Source: Rutidosis leptorrhynchoides
Taxonomy: Eukaryota; Streptophyta; Magnoliopsida; Asterales; Asteraceae
Direction of reading: 5' to 3'
Length of the DNA: 64,000 bases
Assembly: GCF_046630445.1 (NCBI RefSeq)
Contig: NC_092335.1
Coordinates: 540,772,501-540,836,500, forward strand
Below are positions 34,250 through 53,420 of the stretch, in pieces (the first letter of the stretch is position 1; each line of letters begins with the position of its first letter). The notes under the pieces were generated by a model. It saw nothing but the letters and a program-made list of their open reading frames with translations. It was not told the origin of the DNA and searched no databases. The position numbers and the translations under genes were made by a program.

Positions 34250-36122
34250 TGATAAGGCTAAAAAGGAACATATATTTCATAGCAATATCCCTCCTAAATA
34301 ATAGGTTTTCATATGTAATTGTATTATATTTTCATTGTAATTGTTTAAATAAATAAGTGCGAAGACAAAAGGCGAAAACGAAGATTTGAAGACACAAACG
34401 TCCAAAAAGCTCAAATATTCAAGATACAATTCAAAAGGTTCAAATTATTGATGAAGAACGTCTAAAAATGACAAGAGTACAAGTTGCGGAACGCAAAGTA
34501 CACGATATAAAATAATACGCGAAGACGTCCGAAAATCCGGAACCGAGACCCGAGCCAAGAAGAAACGCCCGACGCAACGGACCAAAAATATCTAGTCTAC
34601 TATGCACAAGAATAAAATATAATATATAAATAATTATATTAATTATTTATATATTTATATTTATTTTAAATTATGTCGACGAACAAGAAAACAAAAATGA
34701 TTGAGCTGGATTCTGGTGGCCATGCGAGTCGCATGGCCAGAAGGCTATTTCCCATGCGAGTCGCATGAGGATCAGAATCAGGCCTGGTCTATAAATTTGC
34801 CATTTTTCGTCCGAGTTTAACACCACACACACAAATAATAATAATAATACTCCATAAGATAATAAATATATATATATATATATATATAGTATAGATTAGT
34901 GTTATATTAGATTAGTTCGGGTTATGTAAAGGTTATTTTACGGGTTTTTGAAGTCGAAATTCTGTCCGTGTAACACTACGCGATAAATACTCAATGTAAG
35001 TTATGTTCTCCTTTTTAAATTAATGTCTCGTAACTAAGTTATTATTATGCTTATTTGAGCCGAAGTAATCATGATGTTGGGCTAATTACTAAAATTGGGT
35101 AATTGGACTTTGTACCATAATTGGGGTTTGGACAAAAGAACGACACTTGTGGAAATTAGACTATGAGCTATTAATGGGCTTTATATTTGTTTAACTAAAT
35201 GATAGTTTGTTAATGTTAATATAAAGATTTACAATTGGGCGTCCCTATAAATTACCATATACACTCTATCGGACACGATGGGCGGGGTATTTATATGTAC
35301 GAATAATCGTTCATTTAACCGGACACGGGAATGGATTAATAGCCACTAGAATAATTAAAACAGGGGTGAAATTACATTCAAGGGTAATTGGTGTAATTGT
35401 TAACAAAGTAGTAAAACCTTGGTTTACACGCAGTCGATAACCTGGTGTATTCATTAAACAAAGTATTAAAACCTTGTTACAATTCGAATCCCCAATTAGT
35501 TGGAATATTTAACTTCGGATATAATAATAATTTGACGAGGACACTTGCACTTTATATTTATGACTGATGGACTGTTATGGACAAAAACCAGACGGACATA
35601 TTAAATAATCCAGGACAAAGGACAATTAACCCATGGGCATAAAACTAAAATTAATACGCCGAACATCATGATTATGGAAGTTTAAATAAGCATAATCCCT
35701 TTTATTTCATATTTAATTGCACTTTTAATTTTCGCACTTTAATTTCTGTCATTTTAATTATCGTCATTTACTTTACTCTTTAAATTAAGTTTTTAGTTAT
35801 TTTTAATATTTTGCATTAGCTTTTAATTGTGACTTTAAAATATAAAATCGACAAACCGGTCATTAAACGGTAAAACCCCCCTTTTTATATTTATATTTAT
35901 ATATTGTTATATAAAAATAAAGTGTTTCATAAGCCCGTCTCCCTGTGGAACGAACCGGACTTACTAAAAACTATACTACTTCGCGACTAGGTACACTGCC
36001 TATTGTGTTGTAGCAAGGTTTTGGTATATCCATTTTGTAAATATTTAATTAAAACTTGTTAAATTTTGTAGCATTCCGTATTAAAAATATACACTATTTC
36101 GTAACCCCGTGCTACCACATCA
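34250..36122 (+). repeat. 3' LTR of the young element
   Basis: 1873 bases, nearly identical to 27988-29852; TATAAAT at 34790. The TA run near 34868-34886 is 8 bases longer than in the 5' copy. Confidence 0.95.
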
Positions 36123-36127
36123 TATAC
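36123..36127 (+). repeat. Target site duplication TATAC (right)
   Basis: Matches 27983-27987. Confidence 0.95.
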
Positions 36128-36279
36128 CATTCCATATTTCGAATCTTATTCATCCGTTTGCTCCAACCGTCAATCAATCCGATGTACTAACAGAAGTTAA
36201 CGAACTACGCGCTCGTGTGACGATTTTGGAGAACCTGGTGCGAAGGTTACGAACACCAGCAGCAGCACCAGCAGCATAA
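36128..36279 (+). pseudogene. 3' part of the split short ORF, element A
   Basis: The frame continues from 27987 with NLIHPFAPTVN, a Leu-zipper-like EVNELRARVTILENLVRRLR and PAAAPAA, then TAA at 36277-36279. It matches the C-terminus of the 57694-58098 protein. A coiled-coil region is likely. The function is unknown; it could be a gag remnant. Confidence 0.7.
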
Positions 36280-39200
36280 TCAGTACCACCATCATCGACG
36301 TCGACAGTACCCTTATCATCTCTAAACCATAACCGCGCTGTAACTCTCAATATCACAATCTGTACCTCGAATATCAACATTACACGCCTCAATATCACCA
36401 TCTGTACTTCGAGTATGAACTTCGTTCTACACATCGATCTACATTGGCTATCTTCACTTTACGTAACATTCTACCTCATATATCTTCGTTCGACATGGTG
36501 ATTATGAAATCTCTAATGTTTTAGAGATCATGTAATCTAGTATTAACGATAAATCAAATGAGTTTAATATCTTATTGACTCATTAAATCCATAATTTCAT
36601 CTGAAGAAAATATATATGCAAGTATATTTTCATAAAGATCGTAATTAAAAATTCTTCCGTACAAACTGTTAATGATGAAAATATTTTAACGGGTGGGTAG
36701 TACCCGAGGAATATTTAGATTTCACATTAATAAGTTACACTGTACATTCTTCGAATCTGATTCAACGGTCATCTATTATCCTACTTATAACTACCGATAT
36801 TCGTATCCGCTCACCCCAGAATAACCATTTCCATTCAAATTTCATATTCGGATTTTGATCTATCAGAATCCAACAAGTGGCATAAAGAAGAAAACATTGG
36901 ACAAAATAAAATTTGTTAGAAACAAACGAATTAACTAATTGAAATATTGTTAAGATTCCACGCTAACTGTTCCTAGCTAACTGTTCCCAGCTAACTGATT
37001 AACATTTAATTTATCGCAATTTACATTCTCGCAATTTTATTTATCGTCATTTAATTTCTGTTATTTATTTTTATGCATTTTTAAGTCGGGACACATGTAC
37101 GCAATACGTCGGATTAATTCTGAGACAACACGGTGCATGGGTCATGATATATATTTATTTATTTATTTTACGCACTTTAAATAACGGGACACGTATGCAA
37201 GGTTTCGACTTATCATATCGACCCATCTATATATATATTTCGGAACAACCGTAGACACTCTATATGTGAAGGTGGGAGTTGGCTATACAGGGTCGGAGTT
37301 GATTCCAAAATATATATATACTTTGAGTTGTGATCAATACCGAGACCGGTGCACGGGTCACGATACGTATTATTTAATTTGAATATTATATATTAAATTA
37401 TATATGAATCATTGAACTTTCAAACTATTGGACTATCGGACTATTGGACTGCTAACTTTGGACAATTAAAATGAATTAAAATATTGATTATAACATATGA
37501 AACTAAACAAATTTTCAAGTTTGCCACTTGATTTCCTCTTAAACCTCATTTGTACCTCGACAATTACAATCCGCGTTCAAATCTTTCATGATTTTTGAAA
37601 ACATCTCGATCGGGAAGATGAACCAACCGCACTTCATTTATGGAAGAAAAGATTCTTGCATATAGTTATGAACTCGAAAACTCTCGGAGACTGAGTCAAC
37701 GTTTAACACGTAGCAGTGTTAATTCCTTTAGTGTTATTATTACCCAAAATAACTTTGCAATCTCTTTCCAAATTAGCTAATTTGTCACAGCTTCAGCAAG
37801 TTAACCTCGACTTCTCAGTAAGACTAGTCTCGATATATACGTTGTCTTTTCGTCGTCGTTACCGAAGAACCTTTTATATTCCACCATATTACCAACAGTG
37901 TTTAATCATTTAAAAACACAATTCTTCTGCAACCACCTCGGTTTGATAACCGATGACCCAGATCTGTTAACTTTGAGAATGCTGACAAAGCAACATGTTG
38001 TAGATGGTCTTAATGGCCAAAAGTTGATGTTAAAGAATGGAGTATTGGGAGCACTCAATAGAAAATTTAGCACCAAAAAGTGGATTAAGCGAAACTATGA
38101 AGGAAACTGTGAACAAATCACAAAGAATAAGTTTGACTTCAAAGAATCTAAATGATTCAGTGCCTGCTGAAATCCTTAGTACGTACCTTGCTTCTTACTC
38201 TAAAACCTCTGCGGACAATATTCTCCATCATCATCATTATCTTAAATATTCTAAGATATCATCATATCCTTCATTATAAATATCCTCAATATTTCTGAAG
38301 ATATTCTCATAACTATTCCTATCTGAGATCATTTATCTCTCCGTAATATCTGCGTTACAACATAAAAGAAACTGTGTTAGTTTCTAAATTCTGAAACCTC
38401 CGAATTTAAAATATGAATGTTTTGAAGTAGTGTTGGGAACTGATGCATGAATTAGTATAATATAATGACACTTGATCAACGTTATTATATTACAGTAAAT
38501 CATGTTGAGTTTCTAATGGAATGTGATGATTCACAGTACCATCATCATGTGCCATGTTACACGGCTCTTACATTCTATCTAATCTCCAAACATATTAGGA
38601 ACATATCATCTTGATAGTTCTATCTCTCCAGGATATTCTGGTAATGTGACAAATCAAAATCGTGCCATTACCATTTCTTTCTAAGAGCACTAGCTATGTT
38701 CATTCCAAATTTCATACCTACGAATTCCGGATCATTGCTCGCTTGATTCGAGGACAGGAAGAGGAAACGAAAGAATAAAGCCTCAAAATAGAGATTGGAG
38801 TATAAATCGCAGCAAATAGGAGAGAGCATTAACTGTGGATGACAATGATTATGGAAGACAGAAGTAGGGACAATACAACATAAGAGAAAATATAAAACCC
38901 AACAACCACCCAGAAATTACAAACCGTGTATATCAATACGTATTGCGACGTAAAGACACGGGAGAATTAGAAACATTATAACTCCATGGAAATCATAGAA
39001 GTGAATAGATTCTTCTGGCGGCAGATGAAAGAGAAAAATAAAAGATATGAAAGTTAGAAGTACAACAAAAATCAGAACGGGATGGAGCATTTTAAAGAAT
39101 ACTTTAAGGTATGAATTGAGGGAGAAAGGATAAAAGATGTGAAGTATGGAATTAAGGAAGGGAAGGAGGCGGATTTATAGTGAAATATCCGACAGAGAAA

Positions 39201-39527
39201 TCGAAACAGATTACCGTATTAAATTAAAGAAGATCCTGATAGCCGAAGAACCAAATCTTATTACGTAAGATTTTCTTTAAATCCCATAAATCCCGAAAGT
39301 CAATAGTAACCACCTCATCGGTTGAAACGAATATAATTATGTACTCATTTCACTCTTTTGTGATAGCTTCACTCGTACGCTTCACATGATCGAATCGTTT
39401 TATCTATATCTCTCAATAATGATAAAACTTCATTATTACCTCATATACGTCATGAAAACATTCTTATTGTTAACCATGACAACCTCAATCAAATTTCGGG
39501 GACGAAATTTCTTTAACGGGTGGGTAC
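36280..39527 (+). other. Non-coding interior of element A, up to the PPT
   Basis: No RT, protease or integrase reading. Small ORFs at 37716-37913, 37898-38155 and 38037-38279 have no recognisable domain. Segments match the minus-strand interior 54672-57690 of element B in order (for example the AACGGGTGGGTAGTACCCGAG block near 36688 and the region 39360-39527). The part around 36990-37500 is instead like the LTR of another family (compare 61480-61640). The end, GGGGACGAAATTTCTTTAAC then GGGTGGGTAC, is the usual PPT context. Confidence 0.65.
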
Positions 39528-39955
39528 TGTAACGACCCGGAAATTTCCGACCAAATTTAAACTATAATCTTTATATGTCTCCGACACGGTAAGCAAAATT
39601 TGTAATGTTGAGTCTAGAAAGTTTGAAAATCTATATTCGGATAATCAATTACCCTTTGACCATGCCTGACGATTCACGAACTTTTATTTGTAATTAAAGA
39701 TATAAAACTATAATAATATGTTAGTAATATTAGAATGAAGATGTATATATATATGGTATGAAACTATATATGTATGACTCTTAGCAATTATTATTATTAT
39801 ATTGTAATATATAAAAACATGTGAATATTAAATATTTAATATAAAATTTTAATTAACTGTAAATTACTAATTAAAAATATAATTGTTATAATTGCTTTTA
39901 TTATGAATATCAAATTCATTAAAATTTTTATTATTATTATTATTATTATGGATAC

Positions 39956-40053
<98 letters not shown>

Positions 40054-42342
40054 ATATTCATTACATATTAAGATTAATATATTAAAGACATTTATACAAT
40101 TCTGTTAAAAAGAGTGTAGATTCATACGCCTAATTTTTTTTTTACAAGTACAGCTATACGTATACAATGCTGAAAATACGGGTATAAATAACAGATATAT
40201 ACATGTATATATAATATATAGGGTATATATAAATAATATTCACTGATATACATATAAAATTATTACGCATCCTGTTTTGTAAATATCTGTTATTTATATA
40301 TCTATTTCTGTTCGTCCGTGATCTGAGGTCAATATCACTCACCTCAATTATTGATTTTACAGCTTAACCGATCCATTATATACATCACATATTTAGCCAC
40401 AATTAATTTCAGTTTCCTTAATTAAAGAATCAAAACAGAAAAACCGATACGATACCTGTTATTCGACCTTTTTGGCCAAAACACAATTGTGAATCGAATT
40501 TGAAAATCCATGAATGAGGTTTTGTTAGGAATCGTCCATTTAATCTTTCTGTAAATTTTCAATTCGTAATTCTTTATACCGATGGAGAATTTCAGAGTTC
40601 AAGGATTTCGTTTTCAAAAATCAACAATTCTTCTTCAGAAAAATTCGAGTTATGTGTTGTGATTCAAGTCAAATTAAAGATTTCAAAAGTTTCCATGAGC
40701 GATTTATAATCTTGTTCGTGTAGAGAGCAACACCTAAAACGATCCCAATCTCAACTTTGCAAATTTTTTTTTTCTTTTTGTGTCGAGCAGCGATTGCTGT
40801 TGTTGCTCTAATTACTTTGTTTACTTTATTTTTGTCAAGCATTATAAACCACAATTGATAAGTTTGGTTCAATTACTAGTCTAAAATTTAAGTGTTAAAC
40901 TGTTATGTTGATTATTGATCTGGTCGAGCTTGTTGGGGAAGAAGAACATGGACACAAAAATAAACGGGTTAAGTATAGTTGGGTCAGTAATATTTTGGAT
41001 AAAGGGCTACAACCCAGTTGGTTTGATGGAATGAAGGGTATACGGGAAGTTGTGGGTTCGAGTCCTGTCCCAAGCAAATTTTTTTAATCTAAGGTATAAT
41101 TTAATATTTATTATTATTATTATTATTAATTTAATTAATTTAGTATTGTTAACCTTATTATGATTATAATTAATATTATTATTGATAATATAACAAGATA
41201 AAAGTTATTATGACTATAATGAAAATACTAAAAGTTATTATTAATTTCATCAATATTAATACTAGTATCATTTCATTAGAACTATTATTATTAAAAGCAA
41301 AAGTATTATTAATATTATCATTAGTGTTACTAAAATGATTGTTAGTATTGTATTATTAAATTTATATTCAAGACAATCAATTTTTTTTTAATATCACTAA
41401 AGCTATTATTATTATTGTTACCATTATTATCTATATCAATATTATTATTAATTATGATTATATAAAAAAAAAAGTTTTAATTAAAGTTATAAGTGAAGAT
41501 TATATATAAATGCATATTTATTACACATAATTTAACTATATTAATATTTCTATATATATAAAATGAAATTTTATAATGAAACTCATTATTTTATTATATA
41601 AATTACATTACTAATAATATATATATGTTCGATTACAATTACGTGTGTTAATATAAATATACTTGATATAGGTTCGTGAATCCGAGGCCAACCTTATACT
41701 TGTTAGATGATGTTATATGTATTTTTACTACAAAATACAGTATGGTCAGTATATAGTTCCCTTTTAAACTCTGAATATTTTGGGCTGAGAATACATGCGC
41801 TGTTTTTATAAATGATTTACGTTATGGACACAAGTGATCAAACTAAATTCTACGTTGAGTTGTACCATGGCATATCTCTTTATACTTGGTAACTGCTAAT
41901 TACGTGAGGAGCGTAAACGCGAATCCTGTTGATAGATCTATCGGGCTGACATCCCCAACCGGGCTGGACGACCAGCATTTAACGGTTGCACAGTACTTCG
42001 TTCTCGTTACTACACTTTGGTACGGTGTAGGGTTTATTTAAGAGTATGCTGCTGTGACTTATAGTTAAGTATGGTTACCAAGTGCTCAACGTCTTTTCCA
42101 TACACGAGGAGTGTATTATGTATAAATATGAAATCTTGTGGTCCATAGTTATAACTCTGCTAGCATCAAACCTATATATCTCACCAACTTTATGTTGACA
42201 TTTTAAAGCATGTTATTCTCAGGTACGTATTAAGTCTTCCGCTGTGCATTAGCTCATAATAAGGACATTACTTGGTGTCGATCATCGCGATGGGACCAAC
42301 TGTTGATGACTTCGTCTGGGAGGATTAGGACCGGTTGTTAAA
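39528..42342 (+). repeat. 3' LTR of element A
   Basis: 2815 bases, starting TGTAACGACC, about 99.5% like the 5' LTR by eye. It contains the second tRNA-like segment (40998-41085, B-box 41055-41065), a TTA microsatellite (39928-40050) and the inverted pair at 39671-39681 and 41672-41682. Confidence 0.93.
40998..41085 (+). other. tRNA-like Pol III segment within 3' LTR A
   Basis: Same as 26134-26221. The B-box is unchanged, and the A-box region has one change (ACAACCCAGTTGG). Confidence 0.5.
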
Positions 42343-42347
42343 GCATT
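42343..42347 (+). repeat. Target site duplication GCATT (right)
   Basis: Matches 24626-24630. Confidence 0.9.
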
Positions 42348-42509
42348 GCCCTTTCTAAACTATATTTTCGGGTAATTAGCAATTTAGCACAGGGTTCAGA
42401 GTTAACCCACTTTTGGGCGTAACATACGCTTCTTAAAATGATGCCAAACATGTATCGAGCCCCAATTCAAACAATGTCGCATTCAAGCACAATACAACGA
42501 TCATTACCA

Positions 42510-42540
42510 TCTTCGTGCAACGCACGGGCAATACACCTAG
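42510..42540 (+). other. Helitron 3' terminus
   Basis: Stem CGTGC (42514-42518) / GCACG (42522-42526) with loop AAC, then GGCAATACAC and the terminal CTAG, followed by T at 42541. This is the standard Helitron 3' end (GC hairpin about 10-15 bases before CTRR, insertion before T). Confidence 0.82.
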
Positions 42541-42591
42541 TATATATATATACTAAAACAGACAGTAACAATAATATAAATAAATATATAC

Positions 42592-43014
42592 CTTTAGTTT
42601 TCGCGTAGCCCGTGGTTGCGATTGTGTTTCTTGCGTTTGTGTTTGCAACCTTTGTTGTTGTGGTTGGTTTGGAAAGATTTGTTGGGGTTGGTTTGGAAAC
42701 AATTGTTGCGGTTGAGATTGATAAATTTGTTGTTGTTATTGATAAAACATTTGTTGTGCCCATTGTTGTTGTTGATAAAATATTTGTTGTGCCCATTGTT
42801 GTTGTTGTTGTTCATAAGTTAACGGCGGCAACAGTTGAGATAGCCCGAACAAATTTTTAGTAATGTTGGCAAAATTTTGTGAACTAGGTGTATGGATAGG
42901 TCGGGTTGATGATCCGGGAGTATTTGGATGCCCGAAAGCCAATAGATTTGATATCAGACGGGTGTTGTTGAGATCATCATCTTCATTTTGTGGAGTATTT
43001 GGAGTGTTAGACAT
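42592..43014 (-). pseudogene. Broken first exon of a Gln-rich gene
   Basis: Minus-strand frame from the ATG at 43014: an Asn/Pro/Thr-rich N-terminus, then Gln-rich repeats (QQQQQWAQQIFYQ, QPQQ), 141 codons to a donor AAAG|GTATAT at 42592/42591. A TAA at 42736-42738 interrupts it in a CAA-rich stretch. A TATA-like site (minus strand near 43120) and a short leader lie upstream. The style resembles the first exon of Asteraceae genes annotated as NAM-associated or GST-T3-like, many tied to Harbinger transposons; that link is a weak inference. The next exon is absent because the Helitron end lies 51 bases into the intron. Confidence 0.55.
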
Positions 43015-43040
43015 TTTTTTTTTTTTTTTTTTTTTTTTTG

Positions 43041-43620
43041 TAAAAATAATAGAAGTGTAGAATGTTTGAAGTTGAAGTTGAACTTGTGTGTTTTTGTGGT
43101 TTGGAAAGTAGATATAAATAGATAGATGAATTTAAATGTTTAAATGTTTTTTTTTCCAACGTCATTTAGCAACAGATACATTTTTCAGTCAAACATCTCC
43201 ACCAACCAAAATTCACCACGTGTCAGTCACGTACGTGACTTTTCTCCTTTTTTGTAGACTAACACCGGCCAAACGCGGAAGAGTGCCACCGTGATACGCC
43301 TCTTTGCGGCGTCTCTTTGCTGCCACGGGTGCAAGGTGATGGCGTCACCTTTGCCCGATACAAGTCGTCTAAGGGCATAATAAAACATAAATTTCTTATT
43401 TTTTTTTTAGACTATTAATATGGGACGGAGGAGCGAGTATTATTTTAACTAGTTTTATTTTATGACTTCATCATTTGTATTGAGTTTAAAAATTGGTAAT
43501 TGATAAGTGACAAACTAAATTCCTTTGAGCATGGTGTAACATCATCTTTTTCTACGTGTAAAGTGAAAGAATTAAATAATTTTCTTTTTTAATAATTTTC
43601 ATTTTATTTATTTTTTCACC
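43041..43620. other. Upstream region of the Gln-rich gene with MITE-like remnants
   Basis: Contains the leader and TATA-like site of the minus-strand gene, a GC-richer block (43260-43370) with short dyads such as GGTGATGGCGTCACC (43337-43351), and a fragment GGGACGGAGGAGCGAGTA (43421-43438) like one end of a Stowaway-type MITE. No ORF is supported. Confidence 0.4.
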
Positions 43621-44134
43621 TTTTCTATTGTCACCTTCCGTTGAATCCAATCCGCTGTTACCCAATGAACGGTTGAGTGCGTGACTACGCAACTGTAACA
43701 GTACCAAATTTCCCCCAATTTACTTCAACCCAGCTATACATACATTTCACAAAGATATATATGTATATGTATTTTCGAATAATTAAAAAAAATTTCATCT
43801 TTTTATTGAAAAAACATAAAAGGGTTTATACACAATTCACCCACACTAGTAGTATGCCCCATTAAAAAGTTTCGATCTTTTCTTTTTCTATCTAGGGTTT
43901 TATAATCATTTCCATGTTTGTATCAAGATCCAAATTATAATTTTGTTTTCATTGTTATTCGATTCATTCACATTAGGTTCATTCATTTTCTTCTAAAATT
44001 AATTCTTCTCTGTATCATCTTGTTGTTTTCCAACCTATGTTTATTGAATTCAGAGCTAGGTTTTAAATTGCTTTTTGATCTAATTAAAATTTGGGAATTT
44101 ATTTTAGTGCAATTTATTATAAATTGGAAAGTCA
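43621..44134 (+). promoter_or_regulatory. Probable promoter and 5' UTR of the KINbetagamma gene
   Basis: AT-rich with TATATATG near 43757-43764, a CT-rich stretch and CTAGGGTTTT near 43892, then a T-rich leader to the ATG at 44135. Transcript start and any UTR intron cannot be fixed from sequence. ORFs at 43677-43865 and 43918-44253 are not genes. Confidence 0.4.
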
Positions 44135-50763
<6,629 letters not shown>

Positions 50764-51870
50764 TGGTTGCTGATGTGGCAGTCATAATTCTTCACGATTC
50801 TTTTAAGCTTACAATTACAGTTTGGATAAAGTGTATTAGTCTCGAGAGCAAAGGCATGTAAATTTCAATGTATGTTACACCTTTCTCACCGTTACATGAT
50901 TTCCCTTTGTGCTCTGTTAGTTTTGCTACTTTGTGGAATGCAGTTTTACCTGGCAACTAGGGTGTTTTACTGACAATATAGAAGTAAGAATGGTGGTTTT
51001 GTGTTGTGGGTCCTACATTAACTAATATTGAAATTTAATAAGTTTATTAGAGCTCACGGTATCATAGGTTAGTTTCAACGTCAGATTCAACGTCGCTGGT
51101 ACGACACCTTGTCGGCGTTTGTCTGCCAATATTGATGCAGGTACGAGTGGGCTCAGCCCTGCTAATTATGTTTGTAAAGTGGGTTGCGATGGTTGGGCTG
51201 CAAGATTACTTTGAAGAAACAACATGTGGGCCGCCTATTGGGCCATGTTGGTTTGAGAAGGCCTGACCGAAATTATACGGAAGTATCTAAGCTAAATGGG
51301 CCGAAGTAATAGTTGCTGCATGTGGGAGTCAATATAATAATATACGAGTAATTTTTTTTTTTTTTGAAAAGCCAAGCAAACTTTTATTAAAAAGAAACAA
51401 ATACAAAATGGAGGTCCAAAGACCTAAATACAGAAACACGAGAAAATACATTTAATAATTACAGGGGAAAAAAAAAAATGTGAAGAGGAGGATAAAACAT
51501 GGAAAGCAAAGTTATATCATCATTTCTGTTTGGTAGGATAAAGGATAACAACAAACGGCCGACTTTGACGGGAGCAAGGAATATTTGGATTATTTCTTTG
51601 AAGTTTATCCAAATATCAGTTGGTTATTTGTTTTATTTTGGTATATCTTGTTATGGGTTTATAAATACTCTTGTGTTTTATTTTGTAAAACTCAGTTTTG
51701 TTTTATTGATAAAAAGTTACGTGAAATAAAAAAGAAAGCTGTGAAGGTTCTTTTGTTCAACCGAGAAGGTTGTTTACAGTAAAGCCGAGAAGGTTTTGCT
51801 ATCTATCTTATTATTGTTTTAGCCAAGATCCTTTCAATACACTATTTGATATCAGATTCCAGGCATGACT
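50764..51870 (+). other. Downstream region of the KINbetagamma gene
   Basis: The 3' UTR probably covers the first 200-300 bases. Nothing coding is supported further on; the ORFs at 51499-51729 and 51585-51782 have no recognisable domain. A T run at 51352-51365 with GAAAAGCC after it looks like the reversed tail of a retroposon. TGACT at 51866-51870 precedes the next LTR. Confidence 0.4.
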
Positions 51871-53331
51871 TGTCACACCCTCAAATAGGGCCTGGGGTAT
51901 TTGTAACTAATTATATCAAATCACAGTTGTATAAATGAGAACGACTCTATATGAGACGTTTTATTGAGTTTTGCAGCGGAAGATAAATAGATTACATTGT
52001 ATTTAATAAACAACGCATTAAATGTCTTTAATTGATATGATATGTAATGAAGACTCCAAGCATAGCAAGCAATCATCATCAATTTAGCAAATGCAAGTCC
52101 TTCCAATTATCCATGAATGACTCGTTGAAATGTTGCTTTCAATTAGCAAATACATAGCGGAAGCATAATATATAAGTACCTGAGAATAAACATGCTAAAG
52201 AGTGTCAACCAAAAGGTTGGTGAGTTCATAGGTTTATCATAAATAATGATTTCAATAATAGTGTTAGAGCACAAGATTTAGTTCAGAGTTGACTGATATA
52301 GAAATATCAATCTAAAAGTAATGCTGTAGTTTGTAATATCGCGACTAAACAAAAGTTACCCAGTGACACTTGTTATTCATGTCGTTGAATCATTATTATG
52401 TAGTCAAAGACCAACGATCAACTGACTAGAGACGTCACTCTCAGTAGCGCTACTCACAATAACTAAGCTTGCATCTTATACCTCAGCAATTAATGATATT
52501 ACGGCAGAGATTTAGCATGACAAAGCATGTATATAGCATAAAAGTTTGAGTACTTGTGTCTAAACGTAAAACAGTTATAAAAGTTGCACATGTATTCTCA
52601 GCCCAAAAATATAGATAAAAAGGGAGCAAATGAAACTCACGATATGATACGATAGTTTGTAGTAAATATGCATAGGATGGCACTGAACAAGTGCAGAGTT
52701 GTGTTGACCTCGGATTCACGAACCTATATCAAGTATATATATTAACACATATACTTGTAATCGAATAAGTTTATATATTATTTCATTTGTTATATATTTC
52801 TATATATATACTTATATTTATATATTCTATGTATAAGTATTTGTTTGATAAAATGACTTTGATAATGATAATGAATAAAGAGTTGTATTATTTTGTAATA
52901 ATAATAATAATACTAGTAGTAAAATTGATAATAATCATAATAAGGTTTTAAAAATAATAATAATAATATAGTTTTGATGATAGCAAAAATGTTAACTTTT
53001 GTAAAAATGATAATAACGATAATAATTTTAATAATAACAATACTAATAATAATAATTATACTTATGTTAAAAATGATAATAATAGTATTATTAATTATAA
53101 AATGATACTAATACTAATATTAATAAATTTTGTTATTTTCATAATAATAATAATCATAATCATGATCTTAATAATGATAATAATATTTAAAATGAAAAAA
53201 TTAGTAATAATACAATAAAAATACTAATAATAATAATATTTGATAATACTAATAATTTTTAAATGATAATACTTGTAATAATAATGATAGTAACAATAAT
53301 AATAATAATTGAAAAATACCTTAGAAAGCCC

Positions 53332-53420
53332 TTTTTTTTAAAAAAAAACCACGAACTAGGATTGAACCCGAGACCTCACGCACACACATAAACACCCTTA
53401 ACCACCCCTCCATCCTTTCT
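53332..53420 (-). other. tRNA-like Pol III segment within LTR B
   Basis: On the minus strand: A-box-like TGGTTAAGGG (53404-53395), B-box GGTTCAATCC (53368-53359), then a T run (53348-53340). The position in the LTR is like that of the segment in LTR A, though the sequence differs. Confidence 0.5.

Larger units (their letters stand above)
27988..36122 (+). mobile_element. Young non-autonomous Athila-related LTR element
   Basis: 8.1 kb with two almost identical LTRs (27988-29852 and 34250-36122), tRNA-Asp-type PBS, leader, one 380-codon ORF, a 3' region and PPT shared with the Athila-type element at 1-16863, and TATAC duplications. I noticed about two substitutions and an 8-base AT length change between the LTRs, so the insertion is very recent. 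It lacks protease, RT and integrase and presumably uses those of an autonomous relative. Confidence 0.95.
24631..42342 (+). mobile_element. Non-autonomous LTR retrotransposon A (Met-PBS type), carrying a nested element
   Basis: Two LTRs (24631-27477 and 39528-42342), PBS at 27480, GCATT duplications at 24626-24630 and 42343-42347. Excluding the nested 27988-36122 element and its TSD copy, the interior is about 3.9 kb and contains no RT, protease or integrase, only a degenerate short ORF also found in the element at 51871-59278. By eye the LTRs differ at about a dozen positions plus TTA-repeat length, so it is recent. The LTR opening TGTAACGACCC and the PBS TGGTATCAGAGC fit a Tekay/chromovirus-like group; it would need proteins from elsewhere to move. 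Confidence 0.9.
16864..42540 (+). mobile_element. Decayed autonomous Helitron, 5' end outside window, with nested insertions
   Basis: Rep/helicase coding remains at 16864-19862 resume for a few codons at 23501, non-coding tail follows to 24630, and 42348-42540 carries the 3' terminus: a GC stem-loop and CTAG before a T. The Helitron is split by the Athila-type element (left), the solo LTR (19863-23500) and the LTR element 24631-42342. Its own DNA in the window is about 4.3 kb. Confidence 0.8.

Noticed and set aside
42467-42822. Plus- and minus-strand ORFs over the Gln-rich exon
   Set aside because: They are shadow frames of CAA/GTT repeats; only the frame from 43014 has a plausible start, leader and splice donor.
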